A DNA stretch of 64,000 nucleotides, taken from positions 6,958,001-7,022,000 of the forward strand of contig OU696575.1 of NCBI GenBank assembly GCA_916048095.2, in the 5' to 3' direction. Positions within the stretch are counted from its first letter, which is position 1, and each line of letters starts with the position of its first letter. Below, one piece after another: positions 9,280 through 20,684 of this stretch. This stretch comes from Sacculina carcini (taxonomy: Eukaryota; Arthropoda; Thecostraca; Sacculinidae). Position numbers and translations under genes: made by a program. Under the pieces are notes generated by a model. That model saw only the letters and a program-made list of their open reading frames with translations. It searched no databases and had not been told where the DNA came from.

Positions 9280-12054
9280 TCATAACATATTTTTGAAGGA
9301 ACTTAAATTTCTAGCTTCAACTATTTTGCTGTCTGATTGGTTCCACTGATCTACGCTCCTAAACGGGAAACTATACTTTTTTACATCTTTTCGACAACGT
9401 GTTTTCCTCAGTTTTTTTGAGTGTCCTCTACGCACATTTCCTTGAAAAACTAATCCGATGTCGTCTGTGTTGACCGTGTCATTTATGCATCTATATATGT
9501 TTATTAAATCACCTCTTTCTCTCCTCTCATCAAGCCTGGGTAATTCAATTTTCCTCAATCTGTCCTCGTAAGACATGTTTTTCAAGTTTGGTACCAATTT
9601 TGTGGCTAGTCTTTGAATCTTTTCTATTTTCTTTATATGTTTCACTTCGTGTGGAGACCAAACTACAGCTGCGTATTCGATCTTTGGCCTAATTAGAGCT
9701 ATCATGATTTTTTTGAACATATTCTAATCCATGTAGTTGAATACTCCTCTCGTTTTTGAAATAAGTGCATACGACTTAGCGAAAAGGTCATCAATGTGCG
9801 CCTGCAGTGACAGATCATTCTGGATAATCACACCAAGATCTCGCTCCTTGTCCACCTCTCGCAGCGTGACGCATCCCAGTGCATAGTCCACAGATGGTCT
9901 CTTCCCGCTTTTGCCAAATTTCATGACATGACACTTTGTTTCGTTGAGGCTCATTAACCATTTTTGACACCATTCTTGAATCTTGTCGATGTCACATTGC
10001 AATTGTTCACAGTCTCTCTTACTCGTTATGACTCTCATCAATTTGGCATCGTCGGCAAAAAGGTGAACGGTGCTGTCCAGATCGTTCGTTATATCATTGA
10101 TATATATCAGAAACATTATTGGTCCGAGCACAGAGCCTTGTGGCACCCCACTTTTCACCCGCTTCCACGAAGAAGCCGCTCCCCTCACAGTTGTACTCAT
10201 TTTTCTATCGGTCAAGTAATGTTCCATCCATTTCAATAGTGGTCCTTGTATTCCTCCACAATACTCCAGTTTCCACAGAAGCCTCCTGAATGGGACCTTG
10301 TCGAAAGCTTTGCACAAGTCCAAGTATATGCAGTCCACCCACTTGTCCCTCTCCTGTACAACATCAATAATTTTGTTGTAAAAGAATAAAAGACTCGACA
10401 CACATGATCTTGATTGTCTAAATCCGTATTGTGCATTTGACAAAACCTTTTCTCTCTCCAGGTGTTTTACCCACTGGTCCTTGATGATTTTTTCACACAC
10501 TTTACATATCACGCTGGTCAGTGATATAGGCCTGTAGTTGGATGATTCCTCTTTCGAACCCTTCTTGTGAATTGGAACAATGCTCGAACATTGCCATTGT
10601 GAAGGAACTTCACCCAGGCGCAAGCTAGTACATATGACGTCATACAATGGCTCCGTCAACTCTTCCCTGCATTCCCTGATAATGCTCCCCTCAATTCCGT
10701 CTGGTCCAACCGATTTCCCATTCTTTAACTTCGACAGTCTCTCGATCAGATCTTTCTTAGATAAATACACATCTCCCATAGGCCTAAATTTCGGCAAGAT
10801 TCGACTTCCATCAAAGGGACTTTCATCAGTGAACACCATGTGAAATTTATAATTCATAATTTCGCAGATTTTCTCTGGTTCAGTAACGGTCTCGCCTTCA
10901 TGTTGAATTCTTTCGATGCCCACGTAATTTTTCATCTTTCCGTTGACATACTTGTAGAACATCTTCGGTTCTTTTTCACATTTTTCAACTATACTTTTTT
11001 CATAATTCATTGTTTCTTCTCGTCTTATTTTCACGTAATTCTTTCTGGCTCTTTTGTACTCTTTCCAGTGCTCATAAGTATTTCTCTTTCGCAATATGTT
11101 CCATGCTTTTTCTTTGTCCTCTCTTGCTTTTTCACATCTTTTGTTGAACCAAACATTGTTCTTGGTGTATGATCTTTTTATTCTTGGAACATATCTTTCA
11201 ACACCGAGCTTGTACACGTCAACAAAATAATCAAATTTTTGTTGAACATCCGTCATTGTCAACATAGCGGTCCAGTCGACCTCATCAAAGTATCTCTTAA
11301 GCTGTTTTATGTTGGCTTTGTCATAGTTCAGTTTATCACCGTAGTATTTACGGCTACCTTTTGCAGGTTTTCCATACTCTAAAACTGCCTCTATCAGCAC
11401 ATGGTCGCTTTTGCCAATTGGACTCTTATACGTCAACGATTTTATTATGTCAATTTCATCAGTAAAAACCAAATCTAGTTTTGATGGCTCGTCTGAACCC
11501 CTGAATCGAGTATTCTCTTGAACCCACTGATTCATGTAATTTTTCATCATCAGTGTCATAAGTCTTGAATTCCATGAGTTCGGTGATCCGTTTGCGTTCC
11601 AATTTTGCTAGTCAACTTCCTTACAGTTAAAATCTCCTACTATTGTTAAGTTTTTGTACTTGTTCATCAGATAGCATAGTTCATTCAGAGTATCATTGAG
11701 CATTTCTTCAAACTCGTTCAGCTTCCATGAACTACTTCTTGGCGGCACATAAACCGCCATGAAGTGTTTCACACTGTCCAAGAGTTTTATCTCTAACATT
11801 ATTAATTCCGCCTTCATTCCAATATACACCACTTTTGCATTAATATCGTCTCTTGTCAACACCATCACTCCCCCTCCCGCTTTTTTATTTCTATCCCTTC
11901 TGTATATGTTATACCTGCTATGAACCAAGCCTTGAACTACAATATCTTCTTTGAGTTTTGTTTCTACTATAGCAACAATGTCAGGGTTTTTTCCACACAG
12001 GTATTCATTGAGCTCGATTCTACTCGACATATACCCGTCGATGTTTGTGTACAT
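9280..12054 (-). pseudogene. LINE-A ORF2: endonuclease and reverse transcriptase
   Basis: It starts at the ATG 12,054-12,052, which overlaps the ORF1 stop in the sequence TAATG. About 925 codons in one continuous frame. The AP endonuclease (first ~220 residues) shows VAIVETKL, GGGVMVLTR, VGDFNC and SDHVLIEAVL. The RT shows NYRPISLTS, YLDLCKAFDKV, SGVPQGSVLGP and the catalytic LFADDAK, then the CR1-type C-terminal domain. Only two in-frame TAG codons interrupt it, at 11,605-11,607 (likely a former Trp in the GDFN region) and 9,721-9,723 (between RT and the C-terminal domain). Both fit single G-to-A or C-to-T changes. No RNase H. Confidence 0.85.
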
Positions 12055-13072
12055 TAAGCTTGTGTGTGCCTTTCTGTCTGTTCCTTCGCATCCGTTGCTG
12101 CCATACGATACCATTTCTTGATTTTTCCGTGTACCAACTTCCAATGAAACTCCTTTTTTTCTTCCTCTGTCAGTTTCTCGTTTTTTTCTTTCATTAGTTG
12201 GACTATTTCCTTGATTAATGCTCTTTCTTCCTGCGTGGAGTCTGGTTTGATCCAAACCTTGCTGTATTCGGCATGGTCTTTCAGCTTCCATGTGTTGTTC
12301 AACACTTCGTCAGCTGCTTCCTTTGACCTGTACTTGATTCTCATGGGTCGCGAGTTTTTAGCGTCGTATTTTCCAATTCGATGCATATCTGTCATATCAT
12401 CTTCCTTCACTTCTACATCTAAAGCACTTAGCAACTTTTTCGCCCTTCCTCTTTCCTTTTCCTCCCTCTTGGATTTCGAGGCGATAGTTTCTTCTTCAAT
12501 GCCAAATATTATGACATTTTTATCTTTTTCAACCATTTGTTTCACCATCTGCCTCTTCTTATTCAACACTTGAACACAAGCCCTCTCCATCTCGGCCTGT
12601 TTATTTCTTTGCTGCTCTTCCATGACATGTTCTAAATCATGCACTCTTACTTCATGACTCTTCTTCCATCCTTTTTGCTCAACTTCATTTTTTTCAGGTC
12701 CTCTACTTGTCTTTTGCCGTTTTCTTCGATGTTACTCAACCTCTTTTTTAGATCTACGTTCTCATTTGTCAATGATGTCGTCTGCTCCCTCAAGCATTTG
12801 TTTTCTTCAATAATATCCTCATTGATTTGTCGAACATTTGCCAACTCTTTTTCCAATAGTTCTGTCATCTGTTCTTTCAATTGTCTCTTTTCTTCTTCAA
12901 TCGTGCCTTGGTTTAAACGCACTTGTTCCAACTCACTCTCGAGTGATCCCATAGTTTCCTTCAGTTGGTGGAATTGTTCTCGCAGTTCATCGATTTTCGA
13001 CGTATTTTTCTCAACGCTCGACTCATAGGTCTCACCCTTCTTCTCTCTCAGTTTTGGGCCTTTCCCTGACAT
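12054..13072 (-). pseudogene. LINE-A ORF1: coiled coil plus RRM-like protein
   Basis: It encodes the RNA-binding ORF1 protein. Residues 1-140 (13,072-12,647) are a strong Glu/Lys/Gln-rich coiled coil. After a one-base frameshift near 12,645-12,660 the frame continues to 12,054 with the pattern NVIIFGIEE...LDVEVKEDDMTDMHRIGK...RPMRIKYRSKE and a C-terminal ALIKEIVQLMKEKNEK block. This is the layout of L1/CR1-type ORF1 (coiled coil, RRM, C-terminal domain). It ends in TAA, sharing bases with the ORF2 start codon, which suggests termination-reinitiation. Confidence 0.8.
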
Positions 13073-13189
13073 TGTTTCTACTGAGACAGGACAGCACTCA
13101 CCTCACCCTGAACCCCGAGAACACCCGAATTGACGTTTGAGGCAATCAATGAAGACTGTTCACAGCTCACTCACTGGTTCACTCACTTC

Positions 13190-13320
13190 CTCTATCTCAC
13201 GCACGCACACAGACACACACACTCACACACACACACACCCACACACACACGCGCCATCACACACCCACGCTCACACACACACGCGCCATCACACGCCCAC
13301 GCTCACACACACAGTTTGAC
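13190..13320. repeat. AC-rich tandem repeat
   Basis: (AC)n with interruptions, including a ~32-bp unit present twice (ACACGCGCCATCACACRCCC followed by ACGCTCACAC), within the LINE-A leader. Frames rich in Thr-His here are low-complexity artefacts. Confidence 0.7.
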
Positions 13321-13431
13321 AAACGGACAACCGTTCGCAGCAATGTGTACACACCAAACACTCAAACACGCGTCACGAAATCAGACAGGATCAGCTCAAA
13401 CACAACCGCACTCGCTCACGACAAATCACAG

Positions 13432-13433
<2 letters not shown>

Positions 13434-13495
<62 letters not shown>
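13434..13495 (+). repeat. (GT)n microsatellite
   Basis: An uninterrupted GT tract of about 62 bases between the 5' end of LINE-A and the truncated 5' end of LINE-B copy 1. It is probably part of the original target tract. Confidence 0.9.
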
Positions 13496-13496
<1 letters not shown>

Positions 13497-14505
13497 CGCC
13501 TTTAAGTTAGCCAACTCATTCATCTTTAGCAAAGTTCAGTATTGCTGTTCTCTTCTACTATCTCTCAACCACCGCCAGCTTAGGAAACTTCAATCTATTA
13601 TTAATAAGGCCAAAATCTATTATTAAAAATTGTCGTATGATATTTAATCTTCCTTCGGGCTCTCATGTTTCTTCTTCTTTACAAAAACTTAGGTTACTTC
13701 CCATTAAGGCTCTTGTTGAGTATCGTATTTAATTCATTCTAATTCGTTTAATTATTCATTTAGCTCTTCATCTTCGTAAGCCTGCGTATCTGTTTGACCT
13801 CCTCTCTTATAAAACCTTATCTATTTATCTTAGGTCTTCTAACGATCCTTTTCTACTAGTTGAACCATCCTTTCCTTCTAGGCATTCTCACTACAATCGT
13901 TGCTTCTCTATCTTAGGACCTCGTATCTACAACAGGCTATCTCCCTCAATACGCTCAATCAAACCTCTAACTCTTTTCAAAAAACATAGTAAAAATTTCT
14001 TTCTCACTAAGTCTTATTACTGTCTTTATAATATTGTATATATTAGTACTGAATATAAGGTCTGATTGTTTCCTAATTCTGTCTTCTATGTGTATGTGCT
14101 TCATGCGTATGTTTTCCGTTCTTGTGTCTGTATGTTTCTCCATTGTATGCTGTATGTGTGTTATGTTGAGCTCTGTTATCTGTGTTTGTGTGTCTGTTGT
14201 GTTGTGTTCTCTGTCTATTTGTTTGAGTGTATGTATTTGTGTGTCTGTTATGTTGTGTTTTCTGGTTTGTATTTGTGTCTCCATTATGTTGTGATTTGTC
14301 AATCTGAGTGTATGTCGTTGTATGCTTGCTGTGTTGTCTTAATGTGTTGTATGTTGTGTTGTCTTCTGTGCTGTATGTCTGCTGTGCTATCTTATTCAAT
14401 ATGTATGTGTGTGTGTGTGTGTGTGTGTATGTGTGTGTATTTTTGTGTCTGAGTATGTAAACAGAGTGTATGTTTGTGTTTGTGTGCATATGTACTTGTC
14501 TGTTT

Positions 14506-14539
<34 letters not shown>

Positions 14540-14595
14540 TGTGTGTAGGTGAGTGTGTGTGTTCGTGATTGTGTATGTGTATGACTCTTGTGCTT

Positions 14596-14637
<42 letters not shown>

Positions 14638-14710
14638 GTGTGTGTGTGTGAGAGCGCTTTTGAGACCTTCGGGTGAAAAACGCGATATAAATGTCTTAAT
14701 GTAATTTAAT
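13496..14710 (+). mobile_element. LINE-B copy 1, 5'-truncated
   Basis: It begins abruptly at the first base after (GT)n, at a point matching 22,981 of copy 2 (CCTTTAAGTTAGC). It keeps the RT C-terminal region (FIFSKVQYCCSLLLSLNHRQ) with stops near 13,625 and 13,730. The T/G-rich 3' leader follows. The 3' end has a GCGCTTTT...AAAACGC-type hairpin (14,654-14,683) and the tail ATATAAATGTCTTAATGTAA, followed at once by (GT)n. Confidence 0.75.
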
Positions 14711-14743
14711 GTGTGTGTGTGTGTGTGTGTGTGCGTGTGTGTG

Positions 14744-14786
<43 letters not shown>

Positions 14787-14787
14787 G
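14711..14787 (+). repeat. (GT)n microsatellite between two LINE-B copies
   Basis: About 75 bases of GT with a few GC changes. It separates the 3' end of LINE-B copy 1 from the 5'-truncated start of copy 2. Confidence 0.85.
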
Positions 14788-15568
14788 GGTTTTTAGGTCT
14801 ATTAGGTCTAAAATATCACTTTTTGCGTCCATCCTTCCTAAGTATGATATTTTTCTGGTTATTGAATCGTGGCTCTCTGTTGCTGAAATATCCTCCTTTG
14901 ACCGCTCTCTTCCTGCTGGCTACTCAGCTTTTCGTAATTGTCGCCCTATGAATGTATCTAATCCTACTAAATGCTCTGGCGGTGGTGTTTCTTTTGTCTA
15001 TAATTCTAACATCATTAATGCCTATCTATGTAGTGTAGAAATTCCTATCAAGTCATTTGAATACATCTGTTGTAAAGTAATAGGGAAAAATACTCTTCCT
15101 GTATGTATTGTCAACATATATCGTCTTAATTCTTTCTCTTCTTCAATTTTTCTTGATGAGTTTTCTTCTCTTCTAGACACACTTCTTCTAATTTTTTCTT
15201 CTAGGATAGTGATTTGTGGTGACTTCAACCTTTGGGTTGATGCGCCCCAATTCAAGTCTTGTTCTTCTATGTTTTACAATTAATCGATTCATTAGGTCTT
15301 TGTAATCATATCTGCTGCCCTACTCATGTTCACGGTCACACACTTGATCTCCTCCTTTCTTTTTCTGATTCTACTATTCTTATTAGAGATCTCACTGTCT
15401 TTCCTATTGATTCCTTCATTTCTGATCACTCATTATTTGAATTTTCTGCCCGCCTCCCTATCACTTACAAATCTCCCAAACTTATTAGTTTCTCGGATTA
15501 TCGTAACGCTGATTTGGACTCTCTTTATGTCAATATGAACTTGTCTTTTGCTACTGAATGTTTCGTTC
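14788..15568 (+). pseudogene. LINE-B copy 2, 5' part: endonuclease
   Basis: The frame runs without a start codon from the (GT)n edge. It shows AP-endonuclease motifs: LVIESWLS, GGGVSFVYNSN, VNIYRLNS and VICGDFNLW. A frameshift near 15,270-15,280 moves it to the frame with THVHGHTLDLLLS and SDHSLFEF. The frame is cut in the codons ATECF by I-clade LINE copy 2, and continues at 21,447. CR1/L2-type LINE. Confidence 0.75.
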
Positions 15569-15737
15569 GTTCGTTCGTTATTTGTGTTTATGGGGTGCAC
15601 CGGCCTCTGGGACCATACGGCACCCCCCAGTCTATTCACAGCCTAAACACCCAAAAATGATACACATGAGGAATGGAATGATGAAATAAATAAGTGTGAT
15701 AGTGAACAAAATGAATGTGAAAGTCAAGAAACAAAAC

Positions 15738-18700
15738 TCAATAAATAATTCTAAAAGGCAAAAGCCGTAAAAACTCAAAAATGCGGCCCTCAATGACCGC
15801 CGATTGCTCCTGTCCGAGAACATCGTGAATAGTCCGAACGGATCCAAAAAAACGTTGACGCGCCTCTGAGAATGATGGGCATTCCACCAGGATGTGCTGC
15901 ACGGAGAGACGTGCATTACATGCGCTGCACGTGGGTTCAGGTTGTCCGAGTAGAAGATGGCGATGCGTATCGTACGTGTGACCCACACGCAGACGACAGA
16001 GCGCCACTTCCTCGGACCTCTTCCGGCGACAAGAGCACATCCAATGTCCGATTTCGGGCTTCACAGCTTTAAAATTGTTAGAACCACATTCGTCCCAGGA
16101 GAGCTGCCAGCGAGAACGGATAAAACGATGTATGGATAAAAGTCCGAATACGGAATGGGAAAGTTAAAATAAAATGAATAAAAGTCTCGTTCAGCAACTC
16201 TTTTTGCAGCTCTGTCAGCTCGCTCGTTGCCCAAAATACCAATATGGGCCGGAATCCAGCAGAACTTTACACGCTTGCCCTGGTGGTGGATGATGTCACG
16301 AGAGATAAAAATCCTCTGTATAAGAGGATGTAAGGAGAAAGACGATAATGAAGTTAAAGCACTAAGGGAGTCAGATAAAACTAAAAACAATGAAAAAGAA
16401 GATGAGCGAATAAAAACCAGGGCCAGCAGGATAGCGTGAAGTTCAGCCGTGTAAATGGAGGCGCTCGGTGGCAGCGTGCTCGAGCGGCACGTACCTCCAC
16501 TTACAAACGCAAAACCCACACCACTGGCCGACTTAGATCCATCAGTGTACACGGCAGTATACCGTCCGTAAGAATGAATTCGCTCCAGTGTGTTTGAGCG
16601 AAGCACACTGGGCACTGTACGGTGTTTCGGCAGAGCTGCTAGCGAGACGTCAACCTCGGGTGTGACCAATTCCCAGGGTGACTCCGCCGTGTATTCTTGT
16701 CTGAGGACGTCGTTAGCACCCATCCCGCATGACTCCAGCAGTGCCCTCATTTTGCTGCAAAACAGCACAGAACACTGAGGTCCTGGAAGGTGCTGCTGCT
16801 CAGGCACATGCTGGGAAAATACCACGTCATACGCGGGGTTTTCATGGGTGCTTGCCAGCTTGCAAGAATAACGCATGACCAGCTCTTGACGACGGAGCGC
16901 CAGCGGAGCCTCATCAGCCTCAACAAGGAGGCTGACGATTGGCGACGTGCGAAACGCGCCGGTGGCAATGCGTATCCCTGCGTGGTGTACGACATTCAAA
17001 CGGCCTTTTGCTGACTCCGAAGCCAGATCATATACGATGCTTGCGTAATCGAGACGCGACCTGACTAACGAGCGGTACAGAAGGAGAAGGGACTGTCGAT
17101 CTGCTCCATACCGCATGCGGGAAACAGTCTTCAGCACATTCAGTGCCTTTAGACAAGTGGTTCTCAGCTGTGAAATATGGTCGGTGTAGGTCAAGCGCGA
17201 GTCCAACGTGACCCCTAAAAACCGAACCGTGCGTTGGAATGAGACAGTACTGCCGTACAATTATACTTCCATGTCAGGGCAGGCACCTCGACGGCGGCAG
17301 AAGTGTACACCGACCGTTTTGGACGTCGAGAAGCGGAAGCCGTTACGCGTTCCCCAAGTCTCTATTTTATTCACCGCCAGCTGCAGTTGACGCTGGACAG
17401 CAACAGTGCTGCGGGAAGAACACCATATGGCGAAGTCGTCCACAAATAGAGACCGTCCAATCGAGGGAGGCAAACGATCGTCAATGTCGTTGATCATTAT
17501 GGCAAAAAGGGCCACGCTGAGCACACTACCCTGTGGAACGCCTTCTGCCTGATCGAACGAACGAGACAGGGAGTTCCCCACACGCACACAGAATGTGCGG
17601 TGCAAAAGGAAATTGTGTACGAACCTCCCCATGTTGCCTCTGACACCACAGCGATGCAGTTTGCGAAGAATACCATGTCGCCATGTGGTGTCATATGCCT
17701 TTTCGATGTCAAAGAATATCGCCCCGACGTGGTGACCTCGCGTGAAACTTTCACGTACGCGAGAGTCAATGGTCACCACGTGGTCTAACGTTGAGCGACC
17801 CTGGCGAAATCTGCACTGAGCATCATTGAACAGCCGACCGCGTTCCAGAAACCATACCAGCCGTCTGCAAACCATTTTCTCAAACAGTTTACAGACGGTG
17901 GATATAGGACATATGGTGGATATAGGACAATGCCGATTAATGCTGGACACATAGGACACCCATGAGGCCCGCTTCGCCTCGCGAAAGGTCCATCGAGCTT
18001 GTGCGCGAGCATGGCGAAAGCAAAGCATGTTTGCCACCGTGCTGTTGCGCCGGAAGCGACCCCAGCAACGACGTCGCTCTCACAACGCCGCAGAACACGC
18101 GTCTGTCCACCAAGGAACAGGACGCCGCCGGGAACGCGATGCCGTACGCGGAATGCTCTGTTTGGCACAGGTGACAATGGCCTCAGTAAAACCCTCGACG
18201 CTGGGTCGAAGTGTGGGGTTGCCCATGGCTTCCAGTGTCAAGCAATCATAGCGGACCCAATCAGCTCGTTTGAAATTCCATCTCGGTGGTCGTGTTCCCA
18301 ACCTAGGTACCTCATTGAGACAGATCCATATAGGGAAGTGATCACTCCAATACAGACTGTTCTCAATGGTCCAGCTCGTGGATACCTGCAGACTGGGACT
18401 GCACAGACTGAGATCCAGAGCGGACATGCTTCCCAATGGCATGATACAATGCGTATATGTGCCTGTGTTTAAAATACCTATGTCTAACACAGTTAAAATA
18501 TCCTCCATAATAAAACCACGGCTACAATATGCATCACAACCCCAAAAAGGGCTGTGAGCATTAAAATCGCCTAACACGTAAAAAGGGGGTGGAAGTGAAC
18601 TAATTAAAAACTCGACGTCCGCCCTTGGGAACAGGCGACCAGGCGGCAGGTACAATGAACACACGCTCACCTCCCTACCACCCAGCCAGCACCGAACCGC

Positions 18701-18766
18701 AACCACCTGCAAATCTGACTGAATATGCAGGCGGCGACAGGGTACACTGGTGCGAACAGCCAGCAT
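15738..18766 (-). pseudogene. I-clade LINE ORF2: endonuclease, RT, RNase H
   Basis: Domains in order: AP endonuclease (18,766-18,080; GDFNAHSPFWG, SDHFPIWI), RT (18,037-17,264; FFDIEKAYDTTW, EGVPQGSVLS, catalytic FVDDFAIW in place of the usual Y/FADD), RNase H (17,260-16,065; VYTDGSKSASG, ELHAILLAL, LSDSLSAL, WIPAHIGILGNERAD) and a C-terminal CSAC...HILVEC zinc-binding motif (15,738-16,064). Breaks: TGA near 18,079 where copy 1 has CGA, an internal deletion at about 17,905 that removed the linker and first RT blocks and left a duplicated GGTGGATATAGGAC, TAA at 17,261-17,263, and a frameshift near 16,063. RNase H places it in the I/R1/Tad group. Confidence 0.85.
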
Positions 18767-19046
18767 AACCCCGCCATGGGCTATAGTCGAGCTGGATTAT
18801 CATGTCTAAAAACATTAAAATCCTGAATACTAAAATACGAAGAAGTTAAAAGCTTAGTCTCCTGTATTGCTAAAATCGATGGTTGTCGGGAGTGTAAAAT
18901 ATGCAGCAAATCATTAAAATTCGGTCTAATACCTCTAATATTCCATTGTAAAATGAACATAAAAATAAATATAATAAAATAAAATACAAATAAATACTCC
19001 CGTTAAAATGGCACATATTCACAAAAAAAACAGGTAGCACAGGTAC

Positions 19047-20684
19047 CTAATCGCATCGCTTGGCCGATCGTCCTCTCTCCGCGTCAGGTGGGGACCCACT
19101 TGGAGAGGCCGAGAGCTTTCGCTTAGAGGAACTCTCCACCTCCATGGCAGTGGTGGGAGTGGCTCCGTCGTGTGCGGAAGGCGGTGCGCTAGCAACCGCC
19201 CAGCGCGGAGATGCAGGGACCGCGCTCGCTTTGTGACCGGGAGATGCTCGCCGGTCACTCCTCGGCGAGGCTGACTTGACCGAACGGCGGCTCTTGTGTT
19301 GAACCACCGTCCAGTCTCCGGATTTCCTCCGGCTCGGAGACGACCGCTCTGCTGGCTTGGAAGCCTGCTGAGCGGCCGGTTTTTTGCCGCCCTGACTAAC
19401 CGGCATCGCTGCCGACCTGCCAGCACGGTCCATCGGCCGGTTGACCGGCCGATCGGCGACCCGCTGGGGTCGCCGCTCAGCAGCCTTTTCAGGCTGCTGG
19501 GGAGCGGCCGCCCTGGGCCGCTGGGGTGCGGCCGTCTGGGGCCGCTGGGTCACGGACGCCTGGGACCGCTGGGGTGCGGCCGTTGGCGACCGCGACACGG
19601 CAGCCTCCTCAGGCCGCCGATCAACCGGTGTTGGTTCAAGCTCATGTTTATCAGCCTCAGGTACAACCAGCTTCAAGCCCATTCGTCCCGCCAGCTTCAA
19701 GAAGTTTCCAACAGTCAGCTTCTCCAAAAACGAGTCGACAGACTGTGGAGGCTGAGCCGACTTCGTGACGACGCCGGCAAAGGACGGGCCCGACGGATGC
19801 GAGCTGCGATATACAGCACGCGCCTCGCCGAAACTGCAGCGCTGGGCAGCGCGGATAGCCAGAATTTCTTTTTCTTTCAGCCATTCCGGGCGGTCACGCG
19901 ACGAGGACGCATGACCGCTGCTCCTGCAATTGACGCAGAAATACTCATTGTCGCAATCAGCAGCGGTGTGCCGTTCGGATGAGCAGCGTCCGCAGATCTC
20001 AGCACGATTGCAGCGGGAGCTCGTATGCCCGAAACATTGGCACCTGTAGCATCGCATTGGGTTGGGTACGTAGGGGCGGACACGGATACGCTGACGGATG
20101 TCACCGATCTTGATGTCATCCGGCAGAACAGCACCGTCAAACGTGAGGAAGAAAGAGTGCGTTGGCACCTCGCTACCCTCACGCCGTCGGACGATGCGCT
20201 CCACACGGATGACACCCTGGGATGACAAACCGTCGCAGATTTCATCGTTATCAACACCCTCTAGCGCACGACAGAACAGAACACCTCTGGCGTGGTTCAA
20301 TGTCGAGTGCGCACACACCGAGATGGGGGTGCTCACCCAACGCTTGTTTTCGCCCGTACCCACGCGATACCGGAATGTGTCGGCCTTCATCGCGTGGGCT
20401 GCTGCCGTCTCATTGCCGTATTTAACCAGCAGAGAACCGTCTCTCTGTCGGCTGGCCTCGACAGGCGCGTCTCCGATGTTCTTGAACCCATCCAGACGAT
20501 GGAATGGGTTCAGTGAGGACAGTTTCACGTGTTCATTGGTGCTGGTAAAAACCAGCACCATCGGCACAGGTGCAGCACGACTGTCGCCGTGCAAGTGGCT
20601 CAGAGTACGACCACCTTTCGGCGGCCGTGGCCGATCGCCCGATGGACGACCAGCAGGTAGGGTGGTTGGAGTTTTTGAAGCCAT
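19047..20684 (-). CDS. I-clade LINE ORF1 (gag-like, CCHC), copy 2
   Basis: An intact 545-codon frame starting MASKTPTT. The N-terminal ~200 residues resemble the RNA-binding region of arthropod I/Jockey ORF1 proteins. Around residues 215-265 there are CYRCQCFGHTSSRC and CGRCSSERHTAADC knuckles and a third, CVNCRSSGH, whose last Cys is replaced by Arg. After this comes a long Pro/Gln/Arg-rich tail with repeated APQRP/ATQRP units, and a basic C-terminus (SAKRCD). The product would coat LINE RNA. It may still be translatable even though ORF2 is dead. Confidence 0.85.
   Translation of the reverse strand: MASKTPTTLPAGRPSGDRPRPPKGGRTLSHLHGDSRAAPVPMVLVFTSTNEHVKLSSLNPFHRLDGFKNIGDAPVEASRQRDGSLLVKYGNETAAAHAMKADTFRYRVGTGENKRWVSTPISVCAHSTLNHARGVLFCRALEGVDNDEICDGLSSQGVIRVERIVRRREGSEVPTHSFFLTFDGAVLPDDIKIGDIRQRIRVRPYVPNPMRCYRCQCFGHTSSRCNRAEICGRCSSERHTAADCDNEYFCVNCRSSGHASSSRDRPEWLKEKEILAIRAAQRCSFGEARAVYRSSHPSGPSFAGVVTKSAQPPQSVDSFLEKLTVGNFLKLAGRMGLKLVVPEADKHELEPTPVDRRPEEAAVSRSPTAAPQRSQASVTQRPQTAAPQRPRAAAPQQPEKAAERRPQRVADRPVNRPMDRAGRSAAMPVSQGGKKPAAQQASKPAERSSPSRRKSGDWTVVQHKSRRSVKSASPRSDRRASPGHKASAVPASPRWAVASAPPSAHDGATPTTAMEVESSSKRKLSASPSGSPPDAERGRSAKRCD

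Larger units (their letters stand above)
9214..13433 (-). mobile_element. LINE-A: nearly full-length CR1-group LINE
   Basis: The minus-strand element is flanked by (GT)n on both sides (9,119-9,213 and 13,434-13,495). From 5' to 3' it has a leader with AC-rich and 32-bp tandem repeats (13,080-13,433), ORF1 (13,072-12,054), ORF2 (12,054-9,280) and a short 3' end running into (AC)n of the target. Few lesions suggest recent death: one frameshift in ORF1 and two TAG stops in ORF2. Confidence 0.75.

Noticed and set aside
9016-9283. Thr-His and Val-Cys open frames in GT tracts (also near 13.2, 14.4-14.8, 24.1-24.5 and 62.5-62.8 kb)
   Set aside because: They are direct translations of (GT)n/(AC)n on both strands and have no other support.
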